Shown here piece after piece: positions 1 to 8,487 of a stretch of 64,000 nt of DNA (the stretch's first letter is position 1; each line of letters begins with the position of its first letter). The notes beneath the pieces are model-generated. The model saw only the letters and a program-made list of their open reading frames with translations, was not told where the DNA came from and ran no database searches. This DNA is from Streptomyces bambusae (lineage in GTDB: Bacteria; Actinomycetota; Actinomycetes; Streptomycetales; Streptomycetaceae): positions 1-64,000 of the forward strand of contig NZ_JAJAUZ010000006.1 of assembly GCF_020532645.1 (NCBI RefSeq). Direction: 5' to 3'. The translations under genes and the position numbers were made by a program.

Positions 1-48
<48 letters not shown>

Positions 49-67
49 TGCCCGGCGCCGGCCGGGT

Positions 68-125
68 TGCCGTTCTTGGGGCTCCGCCCCAAACCCCGCT
101 CCTCAAGCGCCGGAGGGGCTGGAAT
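68..125. repeat. Streptomyces-type intergenic repeat with terminator-like hairpin
   Basis: A perfect 7-bp stem (TTGGGGC / GCCCCAA, positions 76-92, 3-nt loop) is followed by a CCCCGCTCCTC...GGAGGGG segment. This wording (GGGGCTCCGCCCC, then GCTCCTCAAGCGCCGGAGGGGCTGG) recurs, as I recall, between genes in many Streptomyces genomes. It lies where the downstream part of the broken ABC gene should be, so it may mark the deletion or insertion boundary. Confidence 0.55.
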
Positions 126-149
126 TGCACCGCCCGGCGGGTTGGATTC

Positions 150-423
150 CCATGCGCAGGGTTTCGGCGACGGTCAAGTGCGGTTAGAGCGGCTTGTCCT
201 GGGCGACGTAGCCGACCGCCTCGCGGGGCGGGGCCGTCAGGGTGCCCTCGGTGGGCTTCAGCACGCCCGCGGCCAATGCCAGCAGCGTGGACTTGCCGGC
301 CCCGTTGGGGCCGATCAGCGCGCATATGCGGCCGGCGGGGAGCCGGAAGGAGCAGTCCCGCAGGACCCAGCCGCCGTGGCGGAACCTCCGTCCCAGACCG
401 TGCGCTTCGATGGCTGCCGTCAT
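150..423 (-). pseudogene. Remnant of an ABC transporter ATP-binding protein
   Basis: From ATG 423 the frame reads as the N-terminal part of an ABC ATPase. It has a Walker A motif (GPNGAGKST, about residues 39-47) and reaches the Q-loop region (GYVAQDKPL). A TAA at 184-186 then stops it after 79 residues. Past that stop the same frame continues with typical ABC sequence (PHLTVAETLRMG) to about position 150, and then homology ends at the intergenic repeat. So it carries a nonsense change, where a Tyr codon would be expected (LYPHLTV), and has lost the signature and Walker B regions. It overlaps the stop of the GntR gene (ATGA), the usual YtrA regulator-ABC arrangement. The transporter is inferred to be non-functional. 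Confidence 0.8.
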
Positions 424-830
424 GCGTCGTCCCCCTCGTTCGTTCCACTGTCGGCCCCGCTCAGCACGGAGGTGAACAGTGCGGTCATGTCGTCCTGCTC
501 CAGGCCCGCCCGGCGCGCCCGCTCCACCCACGCGGCGAGTTCGGCGCGCAGCGCGCCGTCCGCGGCCCGGCCCTCGCCCAGCGTCCGGCGGACGAACGTG
601 CCGAGCCCCCGCCGGCCCTCCACCAGTCCTTCGCGTTCGAGTTCCCGGTACGCCTTGAGCACGGTGTTGGGGTTGATGGCGAGGGCCTCGACCACCTCAC
701 GTGCGGTGGGCAGCCGGTCCCCGGGCTTCAACAGGCCCAGGCGAAGGGCCTGTTTGGTCTGCTGCACGATCTGGAGGTAGGTGGCCAGGCCACTGCGCCG
801 GTCAATGCGGTAATCGATCACACCGTTCAT
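420..830 (-). CDS. GntR-family regulator, YtrA subfamily
   Basis: This 136-aa protein has an N-terminal winged helix-turn-helix of the short YtrA type: [22 protein letters not shown], then [27 protein letters not shown] short C-terminal helix pair (about residues 95-136) replaces the large effector domain of other GntR proteins. YtrA proteins usually repress their own operon together with the ABC transporter encoded behind them. Here the stop codon overlaps the ATG of the ABC remnant, so the regulator is intact while its partner is broken. The start ATG at 830 follows AAAGGGGG closely. An ACTA/TAGT inverted repeat lies just upstream. Confidence 0.9.
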   Translation of the reverse strand: MNGVIDYRIDRRSGLATYLQIVQQTKQALRLGLLKPGDRLPTAREVVEALAINPNTVLKAYRELEREGLVEGRRGLGTFVRRTLGEGRAADGALRAELAAWVERARRAGLEQDDMTALFTSVLSGADSGTNEGDDA

Positions 831-839
831 CCCCCTTTA

Positions 840-853
840 ACTAAGGAAGTAGT
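840..853 (-). promoter_or_regulatory. Candidate YtrA-type operator
   Basis: ACTA-AGGAAG-TAGT is an inverted repeat 10 bases upstream of the GntR start codon. The spacing and half-sites suit autoregulation by the adjacent YtrA-type protein. This is inferred from position and symmetry only. Confidence 0.5.
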
Positions 854-936
854 GAAAGGGTGGCGTGCGGGCGGGGTGGCTGTCAAGCACCCCCGCGCCG
901 AGACCGGACGGAAGAGTGACCCTCGTCACATCCCTC

Positions 937-967
937 TTGATCTAGAGTCGACTCCAACTCCTATCGT
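937..967 (+). promoter_or_regulatory. MerR-style promoter with 19-bp spacer upstream of the SDR gene
   Basis: A -35 box TTGATC (937-942) and a -10 box TATCGT (962-967) are separated by 19 bp. The spacer holds the perfect palindrome GAGTCGACTC (945-954). An overlong 19-20 bp spacer with a central dyad is the hallmark of promoters activated by MerR-family regulators through DNA distortion. No MerR gene lies in this window. Confidence 0.55.
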
Positions 968-1014
968 CGAGACGCCGGCCGATGTGCCGGTCGGAGACGA
1001 AACAGGGGGAAAGC

Positions 1015-1842
1015 ATGGGAGTTTGGTTTGTCACGGGTGCGTCGCGCGGGCTCGGCGCGCAGATCACCCGGGAGGCGCTGGAGCGCGGGCACAGCGTGAT
1101 CGCCACGGCGCGGGACGCCTCGGCGGTGAAGCAGGCGTACCCGGACGCGCCCGCCGGTCTGCTGGCGGTGAGCGCCGACGTGACCGACCCCGGACAGCTG
1201 GCGGCCGCGGTGGAGGCGGGCCTGGCCGAGTTCGGCCGGATCGACGTCGTGGTCAACAACGCCGGGTACGGGCTCGTCGGCGCGGTCGAGGAGGTCTCCG
1301 ACGAGGCCGCCCGGGCCCTGTTCGACGTCAACGTCTTCGGCGCGCTCAACACCCTGCGGGCCACACTCCCGACGCTGCGCGCCCAGCGGTCCGGCCACGT
1401 CCTCAACATCGGTTCCGTGGGCGGCTTCGCCACCGCCCCGGGCGTCGGCCTGTACGGCGCGTCGAAGTTCGCCCTGGAGGGCATCTCCGAGGCGCTGCAC
1501 GGCGAGCTGGCCCCGCTGGGCGTCCGCGTCACGATCGTCGAACCGGGCGGATTCCGCACCGACTTCCTCAACGCCGCGAGCATCCGCGTCGAACCGGCGT
1601 CCATCCCCGACTACACCGCCGGCGCGGGCCCGGTGCGCGAGGCGCTCGCCCAGAACGACGGCCGCCAGCCGGGCGACCCGGTGAAGGCGGCGAAGGCCGT
1701 CGTCGACGTCACCGAGGCAGCGGAGCCGCCGCTGCGCCTGCAACTGGGCGCGGACGCGGTCGAGCGCGTCGAGGCGAAGCTGGACCTGGTGCGGCGCGAA
1801 CTCGACGCCTGGCGCGACACGGCGCTCGCGACCGGCATCTGA
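1015..1842 (+). CDS. Short-chain dehydrogenase/reductase
   Basis: This is a 275-aa classical SDR. The Rossmann glycine motif TGASRGLG lies at residues 7-14, NNAG follows strand 4 (about 82-85), and the catalytic YxxxK is in YGASK (about 149-153). It would reduce or oxidise an unidentified carbonyl or alcohol with NAD(P)H in the cytosol. ATG 1015 is preferred over the in-frame ATG at 982 because AGGGGGAAA sits just upstream and the Rossmann strand begins at once (MGVWFVTGASRG). The gene is monocistronic, has the MerR-style promoter upstream and ends at a strong bidirectional hairpin. Confidence 0.92.
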   Translation: MGVWFVTGASRGLGAQITREALERGHSVIATARDASAVKQAYPDAPAGLLAVSADVTDPGQLAAAVEAGLAEFGRIDVVVNNAGYGLVGAVEEVSDEAARALFDVNVFGALNTLRATLPTLRAQRSGHVLNIGSVGGFATAPGVGLYGASKFALEGISEALHGELAPLGVRVTIVEPGGFRTDFLNAASIRVEPASIPDYTAGAGPVREALAQNDGRQPGDPVKAAKAVVDVTEAAEPPLRLQLGADAVERVEAKLDLVRRELDAWRDTALATGI

Positions 1843-1858
1843 GGCACCGTCCGCCAAC

Positions 1859-1894
1859 CGGTGGCCGGCTGGGTGGAGACCCGGCCGGCCACCG
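1859..1894. terminator. Bidirectional hairpin between convergent genes
   Basis: CGGTGGCCGGC pairs with GCCGGCCACCG, and an inner GGGT/ACCC stem continues after one T-G wobble. It lies between the SDR stop and the stop of the convergent VCBS-repeat gene. Confidence 0.75.
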
Positions 1895-1903
1895 CCGCGT
1901 GCA

Positions 1904-3151
1904 TCAGTGGATGCCGTCGTACACCTGCCAGCCGGTGGCGAGCCTGGTGCGGCCGCCGAAGGTGCCCTTGCCGGTGCCCTTCCAGCGCCAGATGTTCCCG
2001 GCGGTGTCACGCGCGAGCAGGTCGGCGTGCCCGTCCCCGGTGAGGTCGCGGATGCCGACGACGGCGTTGAACGACGCACCCCAGTTCTCGGCGAGCAGCA
2101 CGCGCTTGGCGAACTTCTTCTTGCCGAGGCCGTTCATGCGCCACAGCTTGTTGGACTTGTCCTGGAGCAGCAGGTCGCCGTGACCGTCGCCGTTGAGGTC
2201 GCCGGCGCCCACGATCTTCTTGTACTGGTTGTAGCCGGTGCCCAGCAGCTCGCGGGGGTAGAAGATCGAGTAGCCGAACGAGGTGTACAGGTACAGGTTC
2301 CCGGTCTTCGGGTCCCGGGCGATCAGGTCCGCTTCACCGGACAGGTTGACCCCCGTGCTCACGTTGCCGACCGAGGTGATGATGTCGTACGCGTTCCAGC
2401 CCTTGCCCAGCACCTTGTACGGGCTGGCGGGCGTCAGCGGCGCCCCGCACCCGGGCGTGTAGACGCGCATCTCGCCGGTGGCGAGGCGGACGAGGGTGTC
2501 GTTGCAGCGGTTCTCGTCCATCAGGCCGGTGGGGATGGGGCGGAAGCCCTTGGGCCAGCCGGTGCTGGTGGCGCTGCCGCTGAAGTTGCCGGTGGACCGG
2601 TTCCCGTAGGCGGTGCGCAGGGTGCCGGACGCGGTGGTGGACATGAGGTCCGCGATGCCGTCGGGCGTCCCGGTGGGGCCGCCGACGTCGCGGCGCACGG
2701 CCTTGCCGCCGATCACGGTGACCGTGCCCCTGTCCAGTACGACGGCGGTCGGGGAACCGACGGCGGTGGCCTTCAGCTCCCAGCCCATCGGGCCGTTGGC
2801 GGCGTAGAAGTAGCCGTCCAACCCGTGCCAGTAGGGCTTGATCTCCTGCTGCGCGGTGGTCTCGGTGATCGTGTGGAAGTGCTTGCCCATCAGATCCGTG
2901 AACGTCAGCGTCCAGGTGACCGGCTGGTTGACGGTCCAGACGGGCTTCCAGCCGGGCGCGGGGTAGTTCCCCCGGGCGTCGGCCACGGCCGGCACCTGGG
3001 AGCCCGTCACGACGATCGGGACCTCGGCGGCGGCAGGGGCGCCGGCCGTCACGGCCGCGGCCGGCGGCGCGAGCGCGGCCCCCGAAACGGCCAGCGCCGC
3101 GGTCGTGACGAACAGTGCGAGCCGGTGGTGCGTACGGGCGCGTGTGCGCAT
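1904..3151 (-). CDS. Secreted FG-GAP/VCBS-repeat protein
   Basis: This is a 415-aa secreted protein. A signal peptide (MRTRARTHHRLALFVTTAAL, then an AAA-type cleavage site) precedes a beta-rich N-terminal region. The C-terminal half carries FG-GAP/VCBS-like blades recognisable by DLNGDGHGDLLLQD and DLTGDGHADLLARD, the Asp-rich calcium-binding motifs of integrin-like beta-propellers. Such Streptomyces proteins are exported and probably bind surfaces or glycans; no catalytic site is visible. ATG 3151 is chosen because GGGGAAGG stands about 10 bases upstream and it starts directly with the signal peptide. Confidence 0.88.
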   Translation of the reverse strand: MRTRARTHHRLALFVTTAALAVSGAALAPPAAAVTAGAPAAAEVPIVVTGSQVPAVADARGNYPAPGWKPVWTVNQPVTWTLTFTDLMGKHFHTITETTAQQEIKPYWHGLDGYFYAANGPMGWELKATAVGSPTAVVLDRGTVTVIGGKAVRRDVGGPTGTPDGIADLMSTTASGTLRTAYGNRSTGNFSGSATSTGWPKGFRPIPTGLMDENRCNDTLVRLATGEMRVYTPGCGAPLTPASPYKVLGKGWNAYDIITSVGNVSTGVNLSGEADLIARDPKTGNLYLYTSFGYSIFYPRELLGTGYNQYKKIVGAGDLNGDGHGDLLLQDKSNKLWRMNGLGKKKFAKRVLLAENWGASFNAVVGIRDLTGDGHADLLARDTAGNIWRWKGTGKGTFGGRTRLATGWQVYDGIH

Positions 3152-3383
3152 GGATGATGCCTTCCCCGTTGGAACATGGCGATCGCTGTCGACCGCGGTG
3201 ATCGGTGAGTTGGACACACCGCCCCCGCCAACGGTTGTACGGCCCCGCCGCAGGATCCGGGAAACCCCGCCCCGATGACTCCGGACGGCTAGCGCAGGGG
3301 GTGTTCGTCCGCGTGGCCGGTGGGTGGGTGTGGGGTGGTCGGTTAGAAGGGGAGGGGACGGTGGCGGTGTGGTGGAGGTGGGT

Positions 3384-4949
3384 ATGCAGCAGCGGCTGGT
3401 GGGAGGCGGGGCTCAGGGGCCCGGGCGCAGGCGGGTGCTGGTGGCGGCCGCCGGGGCGGCCGGTGGGCTGCTGGCCGGGACCGGCGGCGCGGCGGCGCGG
3501 GTGCCGGGGGCGGGCGGCCGTCTGGATGTCGCCGCGGAGAACGAGCGCCCGGGGGACTCGGGCTGGCGCGTCACCCGGCCCGGTCCCGCGCAGGCGATCG
3601 AGGGCTTCGCCGGCGAGACGAGCGTGCTGCCGGGCGAGCCGGTCCGGCTGTACGTCTCCACGACCGCGTCCTCGTACCGGGTGTCCGCGTACCGGATGGG
3701 CTGGTACGGCGGGGCGCGGGCCCGGCTGGTGTGGCGCTCGCCCGCCCTCGCGGGTGCCCGGCAGGGGGCCGCGCGCACCGAGCCGGCCACCCGCATGGTG
3801 ACCACCGGCTGGCGGCCGTCGCTCCGGCTCGACACCACGGGCTGGCCGGAGGGCTGCTACCTGCTGCGCCTGGACACCGCGGACGGCACGGCGCAGCGGT
3901 TCGTGCCCCTCACCGTCCGGTCCTGCACCACCCGGGGCCGCCTGGTCGTGGTCAACGCGGTCGCCACCTGGCAGGCGTACAACCGGTGGGGCGGCGCGGA
4001 CCTGTACCAGGGTCCCACGGGCACGAAGGCCTCCAGGTCCCTGGCCGTCTCCTTCGACCGCCCCTACCGGGCTCGGAACGGGGCGGGCCAGTTCCTGTTC
4101 TTCGAGGCGCCGCTCGTGGCCCTGGCCGAACGCATGGGCCTGCCGCTGGCCTACGCCACCGGGGTGGACGTGGCCCGCGAGCCGCACCTCCTGGACGGCG
4201 CCGTGGGCATCGTCTCGCCCGGCCACGACGAGTACTGGAGCCCCGAGCAGCGCCGGCACGTGACCTGCGCCCGCGACGCCGGGACGAACCTGGCGGTCCT
4301 CGGAGCGAACTGCTGCTACCGGCGCGTGCGCTTCGCACCGTCCGCCGTGGGCGCCGACCGTACGGTGGTGTGCTTCAAGGAGGACTACGCCGCCGACCCC
4401 GGCCACCGGGCCGGGCTGCCGCCGACCAACGACTTCCGCCGCAGTCCGCTGCCGGAGCCGGAGAGTGAACTCCTGGGCGTGATCTACGACGGCTACCCCG
4501 TGGATGCGCCGTACGTGGTCACCGAGCCCGCCCACTGGCTGCTTGCCGGCACCGGAGCCCGGTACGGCGACTCCTTCCCCCACCTGGTGGGCGTCGAATA
4601 CGACTGCGTGGACACCCGGTACCCCACGCCCCGCCCGATCGAGGTGGTCGCCCACTCTCCCGTCGTCTGCAAGGGCCGCCGCGCCCACGCCGACACCGCC
4701 TACTCCACCCATGCCTCGGGTGCGGGGGTGTTCGCGGCCGGGACGATGCGGTGGGTCGAAGCCCTGGACGTGACCGGACCCGGCAAGGGCGCCCACGGCC
4801 TCGACGCCCGGGCGGGGGCGTTCACCCGGACCGTCACCGAGAACCTCCTGCGGGCGTTCAGCCGGGGGCCCGCGGGCCGGGTCCGGCCCGCGGCGGACAA
4901 CCTGACGGCCTATTACCCGGGCGCTCCACCCGTCGGCTCCGGCGTGTGA
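3384..4949 (+). CDS. N,N-dimethylformamidase beta-subunit-like exported protein
   Basis: This 521-aa protein starts at ATG 3384 behind GGAGGTGGG. A twin-Arg-like leader (GRRRVLVAAAGAAGG) suggests Tat export. It then shows the pattern of the large DMFase-type subunit: a beta-rich N-terminal domain (VSAYRMGWYGG) followed by a glutamine-amidotransferase-like domain with SPGHDEYWS and GANCCYRRVRF. Known DMFase cleaves dimethylformamide in the cytosol with a small partner subunit. No small subunit is encoded here and the protein is exported, so its substrate is unknown. Actinobacteria carry many such homologues of unassigned function. Confidence 0.8.
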   Translation: MQQRLVGGGAQGPGRRRVLVAAAGAAGGLLAGTGGAAARVPGAGGRLDVAAENERPGDSGWRVTRPGPAQAIEGFAGETSVLPGEPVRLYVSTTASSYRVSAYRMGWYGGARARLVWRSPALAGARQGAARTEPATRMVTTGWRPSLRLDTTGWPEGCYLLRLDTADGTAQRFVPLTVRSCTTRGRLVVVNAVATWQAYNRWGGADLYQGPTGTKASRSLAVSFDRPYRARNGAGQFLFFEAPLVALAERMGLPLAYATGVDVAREPHLLDGAVGIVSPGHDEYWSPEQRRHVTCARDAGTNLAVLGANCCYRRVRFAPSAVGADRTVVCFKEDYAADPGHRAGLPPTNDFRRSPLPEPESELLGVIYDGYPVDAPYVVTEPAHWLLAGTGARYGDSFPHLVGVEYDCVDTRYPTPRPIEVVAHSPVVCKGRRAHADTAYSTHASGAGVFAAGTMRWVEALDVTGPGKGAHGLDARAGAFTRTVTENLLRAFSRGPAGRVRPAADNLTAYYPGAPPVGSGV

Positions 4950-5018
4950 CGCCCCGTCAGGCCCCGGGGTCCCGTAGCGTCGCGCACGCCCCACCCGACC
5001 GATCGTCAGGAGGCTCGC

Positions 5019-6362
5019 ATGCGACGGCTGACCATCGCCCTGGCCCTGGTGTCCACCCTCGCCGTCGGCGCCTGGCCGGCCTCCGGCGCCGCCCCGGACG
5101 ACGGCCGGGCGCAGCGCGCAGCCCACCGCGGCACGAACATCCTCGTCGTCGGGACCGACAGCCGCGAGGGCCTCTCCGCCGCCGAGAAGCGCCGCCTGAA
5201 CGTCGGCGGCAAGGGCTGCAACTGCACCGACGTGATGATGCTCGTGCACCTGTCGGCCGACATGGAGCGGGCCACCGTCGTCTCCGTCCCCCGCGACTCC
5301 TACGTGCCCTACGCGCAGACGGACCCCGTCCGCAAGGGCAAGATCAACGGCGCGTACGCCCTCGGCCGCGGACCGCAGGCCGTCGCCACCGTCGAGCAGG
5401 TCACCAAGCTGCACATCGACCACTACCTGGAGACGGACTTCACCGGCTTCGAGCGGGCGGTCAACGGCCTCGGCGGGGCCACCGTCTGCACCGACCAGCC
5501 CCTCAAGGACGTCAACTCCGGACTCGACCTCCCCGCCGGCGTCCACCGCACGGACGGCCGCGGCACCCTCCGGTACGTCCGCGCCCGCCACATCGGCCGC
5601 CCCGGCGACCTGGGGCGGGTCCGCCGGCAGCAGCGCACCGTCTCCGACCTCCTGGTGAAGCTCCGGGCCGACCGCGCCCTCGCCGACCCGGCCGCCGCCT
5701 ACCGCACGGCCACCACCCTGCTGAAGTCCGTCCGTACGGACGACCGGACCGACGTGTGGGACCTCGTCCGCATCGCCACCGCCCTCGGCCGGCTCGACCA
5801 CGCGCGGACCGAGTTCGCGACCGTTCCCATCCGCGAGTTCGACCACCGCGTCGACGGCGTCGGCTCCACCCTCCTCTGGCACGAGCCGCGCGCCGAGGCC
5901 CTGTGGGACGCGCTCGCCGCCGACCGGCCCATCATCGGCGACACCCGCATCCTGCCCCGCCCCGCGAACCTGGTCCCCAACAACCCCGCCGCCGTGAAGG
6001 CGCGCGTCGACGACGCCGCAGTGGCCCGCGCGCTGGGCGCCGCCAAGTTCGTCGTCACCGACACCTCGGCCGCCGCGCCGCCGGTACGGCACGCAGGTCC
6101 GCCCGTCATCCGGTACGCGCCGGGCCGCGAGGACGATGCCGCCACCCTGGCCATGGCGCTGCCCGGTGCCCGCAAGGAAGCGGTCGCGGGCCACGACGCC
6201 TTCCTGGACGTGCTCGTGGGCACCGACCCCGTCACCGTCGGGTCCGTCACCTGGGACCGCAACATCGTCGACGGCGCCCCCGTCGCCGGCAACCGCCTCG
6301 GCTGCGTCGGGGACGGCCACCGCTTGCCGGCGACGACCGGGCCCGCCAGGCCTGCCCCCTGA
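5019..6362 (+). CDS. LytR-CpsA-Psr (LCP) family protein
   Basis: This 447-aa protein starts at ATG 5019 behind AGGAGG. It has an N-terminal signal peptide ending near ASGAA and an LCP phosphotransferase domain (about residues 45-200): NILVVGTDSREG, the Arg/Asp-containing VVSVPRDSYV, KINGAYALG and the late RYVRARHIG. A C-terminal LytR_C-like domain follows (about 340-440). LCP enzymes move undecaprenyl-phosphate-linked polymers onto peptidoglycan outside the membrane. The N-terminus is signal-peptide-like rather than a clear TM anchor with a cytoplasmic tail, so it may be released. Confidence 0.88.
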   Translation: MRRLTIALALVSTLAVGAWPASGAAPDDGRAQRAAHRGTNILVVGTDSREGLSAAEKRRLNVGGKGCNCTDVMMLVHLSADMERATVVSVPRDSYVPYAQTDPVRKGKINGAYALGRGPQAVATVEQVTKLHIDHYLETDFTGFERAVNGLGGATVCTDQPLKDVNSGLDLPAGVHRTDGRGTLRYVRARHIGRPGDLGRVRRQQRTVSDLLVKLRADRALADPAAAYRTATTLLKSVRTDDRTDVWDLVRIATALGRLDHARTEFATVPIREFDHRVDGVGSTLLWHEPRAEALWDALAADRPIIGDTRILPRPANLVPNNPAAVKARVDDAAVARALGAAKFVVTDTSAAAPPVRHAGPPVIRYAPGREDDAATLAMALPGARKEAVAGHDAFLDVLVGTDPVTVGSVTWDRNIVDGAPVAGNRLGCVGDGHRLPATTGPARPAP

Positions 6363-6378
6363 CGCCGTTTTCGTCCCC

Positions 6379-6407
6379 TTGACGATATGAACACCGCTCG
6401 TTATCGT
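6379..6407 (+). promoter_or_regulatory. Sigma70-like promoter for the SPFH/NAD-kinase-like pair
   Basis: TTGACG (6379-6384), a 17-bp spacer and TATCGT (6402-6407) form a near-consensus housekeeping promoter about 28 bases upstream of ATG 6436. Confidence 0.65.
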
Positions 6408-6435
6408 CGCACTGACGAAATCGAGGGGGTTTGCC

Positions 6436-7461
6436 ATGGCCGACATCACCCGGCGCTTCGGCTGGCGTCATCTGCGTTCCGCACCCACCGCTCACATCCG
6501 CCACCACAAGCGCGGCCGGCTCGTCCACGACGGGCGCGGACTCAGCTTCTGGTACCGGTCGCTGTCGGCGGCGCTCTCCGAAGTGCCGGTCGACGACCGG
6601 GAACTGGCCATGGCCTTCCACGCCCGCACGTCCGACTTCCAGGACGCCGCCGTACAGGCCACCGTCACCTACCGCATCAACGATCCGGCCCAGGCCGCGG
6701 ACCGGCTCGACTTCTCCGTCGACCCGGACACCGGGAGCTGGCGCGCCGCGCCCCTGGAGCAGATCGCCACCCTGCTCACCGAGACCGCGCAGCAGCACGC
6801 GCTCGACGTCCTGGCCCGGACCCCGCTCGCCGTCGCCCTGGTGGACGGCGTCGCCTCCGTACGGGAGCGGGTCGCCGCCGGGCTCGCCGCCGAGCCGCGG
6901 CTCCCCGCCACCGGCATCGACGTGGTGGCCGTACGCGTCGTGGCGATCCGCCCCGAGGCGGAAGTCGAACGCGCCCTGCGCACCCCGGCCCGCGAGCAGA
7001 TCCAGCAGGAGGCCGACCGGGCCACCTACGAACGGCGGGCCGTCGCCGTCGAACGCGAACGCGCCATCGCCGAGAACGAACTGGCCAGCCAGATCGAACT
7101 CGCCCGCCGCGAGGAACAGCTGGTCGAACAGCGCGGCATCAACACCCGCCGCGAGGCAGAGGAGAAGGCGGCGGCCGACGGCATCAGGACGGAGGCCGAG
7201 GCCGCCCGCAAGGTCCGCCTGGCCCGCGCCGACGCCGAGGCCGCCCGCGAAACCGGCGCAGCCCGCTCCGAAGCCCAGGCCGCCTGGCTGCGCGTGCACG
7301 ACGAAGCCGGTCCGGCCACACTGCACGCCCTGGCCGCGACCCGGCTCGCCGAGAACCTGCCGCGGATCGAGAGCCTCACCCTCTCGCCCGACGTCCTCAC
7401 CACCCTCCTGACCCGGCTGGGACGCACGGGCGCGGCACCGGAAGGCGGCACCGGCGCGTGA
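6436..7461 (+). CDS. SPFH/Band 7 domain protein
   Basis: This 341-aa protein has a Band 7/SPFH core (about residues 20-190: VDDRELAMAFHARTSDFQDA, VTYRINDP, ...GIDVVAVRVVAIRPEAEVERAL). A long Ala/Glu/Arg-rich coiled coil (about 190-290) follows, as in flotillin- and prohibitin-like scaffolds. No N-terminal membrane hairpin is obvious, so attachment would be peripheral. The start is fixed by GAGGGGG before ATG 6436 and by the promoter upstream. Its stop overlaps the GTG of the next gene (GTGA), so the two are translationally coupled. Confidence 0.85.
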   Translation: MADITRRFGWRHLRSAPTAHIRHHKRGRLVHDGRGLSFWYRSLSAALSEVPVDDRELAMAFHARTSDFQDAAVQATVTYRINDPAQAADRLDFSVDPDTGSWRAAPLEQIATLLTETAQQHALDVLARTPLAVALVDGVASVRERVAAGLAAEPRLPATGIDVVAVRVVAIRPEAEVERALRTPAREQIQQEADRATYERRAVAVERERAIAENELASQIELARREEQLVEQRGINTRREAEEKAAADGIRTEAEAARKVRLARADAEAARETGAARSEAQAAWLRVHDEAGPATLHALAATRLAENLPRIESLTLSPDVLTTLLTRLGRTGAAPEGGTGA

Positions 7462-8357
7462 GCCTGGCCCCGCGGGCGGTGCTCGTCCACCGCAGGACCG
7501 AGTACGAGGAACTGCTCGCCCGGCACGGGACGCACGGGCAGGCCGCGTTCTTCCTCTCCAGCCGGGGCCGGTCCATCGACGAGGTGGTCCGGCGCCACGC
7601 GAGCACCCAGCAGGCACTCCGGGAGGTGGCGGCGGCCGTGCCGCTCACCTGGCGCGGCGCCCGCGTGGAGCGGGCGGACCTGGACCGCTTCCTGTTCGCC
7701 CCCGAGGACGTGGTGGTCGTCGTCGGCCAGGACGGCCTCGTCGCCAACACCGCGAAATACCTGCGCGGACAGCCGGTCGTGGGCATCGACAGCGACCCCG
7801 GGCGCAACCCCGGGGTCCTGGTCCGCCACCGCTGCGCCGACGCCGCCGCCCTGCTGCGCGCCGCGACCGCACCCGGCGGCCGGGCGGAGGAGCTGACCAT
7901 GGTCGAGGCCGTCGCCGACGACACCCAGCGCCTCCTCGCGCTCAACGAGATCTACCTCGGCTCGTCCGGCCACCAGACGGTCCGCTACCGCCTGGGCTCC
8001 GCCGGCACACAGGGCGCGGACGAGGCCCAGGCCTCGTCCGGCGTACTGGTCGGCACCGGCACGGGCGCCACCGGCTGGCTGCGCTCCCTGTGGCTGGAGC
8101 GCGGCAGCTCCGCACACCTGCCCGCCCCCGCCGACCCGCGCCTCCTGTGGTTCGTACGCGAGGCCTGGCCCTCGCCCACGACCGGGACGACGCAGGTCGC
8201 CGGCGAGCTGGGAAGGGGGCAGGCGCTCCAGCTGACCGTGGAGTCCGACCGGATGGTGGTCTTCGGCGACGGGATGGAGAACGACGCCATGCAACTGACC
8301 TGGGGTCAGAGCATCAGCCTCGGCATCGCGGACACCTCCCTGCACCTGGTGACGTGA
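7458..8357 (+). CDS. NAD kinase-like (diacylglycerol/NAD kinase fold) protein
   Basis: This 299-aa protein begins at GTG 7458, which overlaps the SPFH stop. It resembles the ATP-NAD/diacylglycerol kinase superfamily. VVVVVGQDGLVANTAKYL corresponds to the GGDGT loop (here GQDG, one Gly changed), PVVGIDSDPGRNPGVLV to the region after it, and GVLVGTGTGATGW to the C-terminal Gly-rich loop. Such proteins phosphorylate NAD, sphingosine or other alcohols. The first-loop change makes the exact activity uncertain. The fixed pairing with an SPFH scaffold suggests a membrane-associated role; that is inference. Confidence 0.8.
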   Translation: MSLAPRAVLVHRRTEYEELLARHGTHGQAAFFLSSRGRSIDEVVRRHASTQQALREVAAAVPLTWRGARVERADLDRFLFAPEDVVVVVGQDGLVANTAKYLRGQPVVGIDSDPGRNPGVLVRHRCADAAALLRAATAPGGRAEELTMVEAVADDTQRLLALNEIYLGSSGHQTVRYRLGSAGTQGADEAQASSGVLVGTGTGATGWLRSLWLERGSSAHLPAPADPRLLWFVREAWPSPTTGTTQVAGELGRGQALQLTVESDRMVVFGDGMENDAMQLTWGQSISLGIADTSLHLVT

Positions 8358-8487
8358 GCCGGCCCGCTCCCCGCCGACCGAAGCCGCCCGGCTTCCCAGC
8401 GGAGCCGTCCGGTGGGACCATGGCGCCACCGGCGGCACCCACCGGCGTGGGGGAGTGCTCGTGCGGTGTCACCGTTCGGGAGTCCCC

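Noticed and set aside
2334..6449. A 1371-codon open frame on the minus strand
   Set aside because: It is the shadow of several well-supported genes on both strands (LCP, DMFase-like, VCBS protein). Its composition is Arg/Gly/Pro/Ala-rich with no domain motifs, typical for antisense frames in GC-rich DNA.
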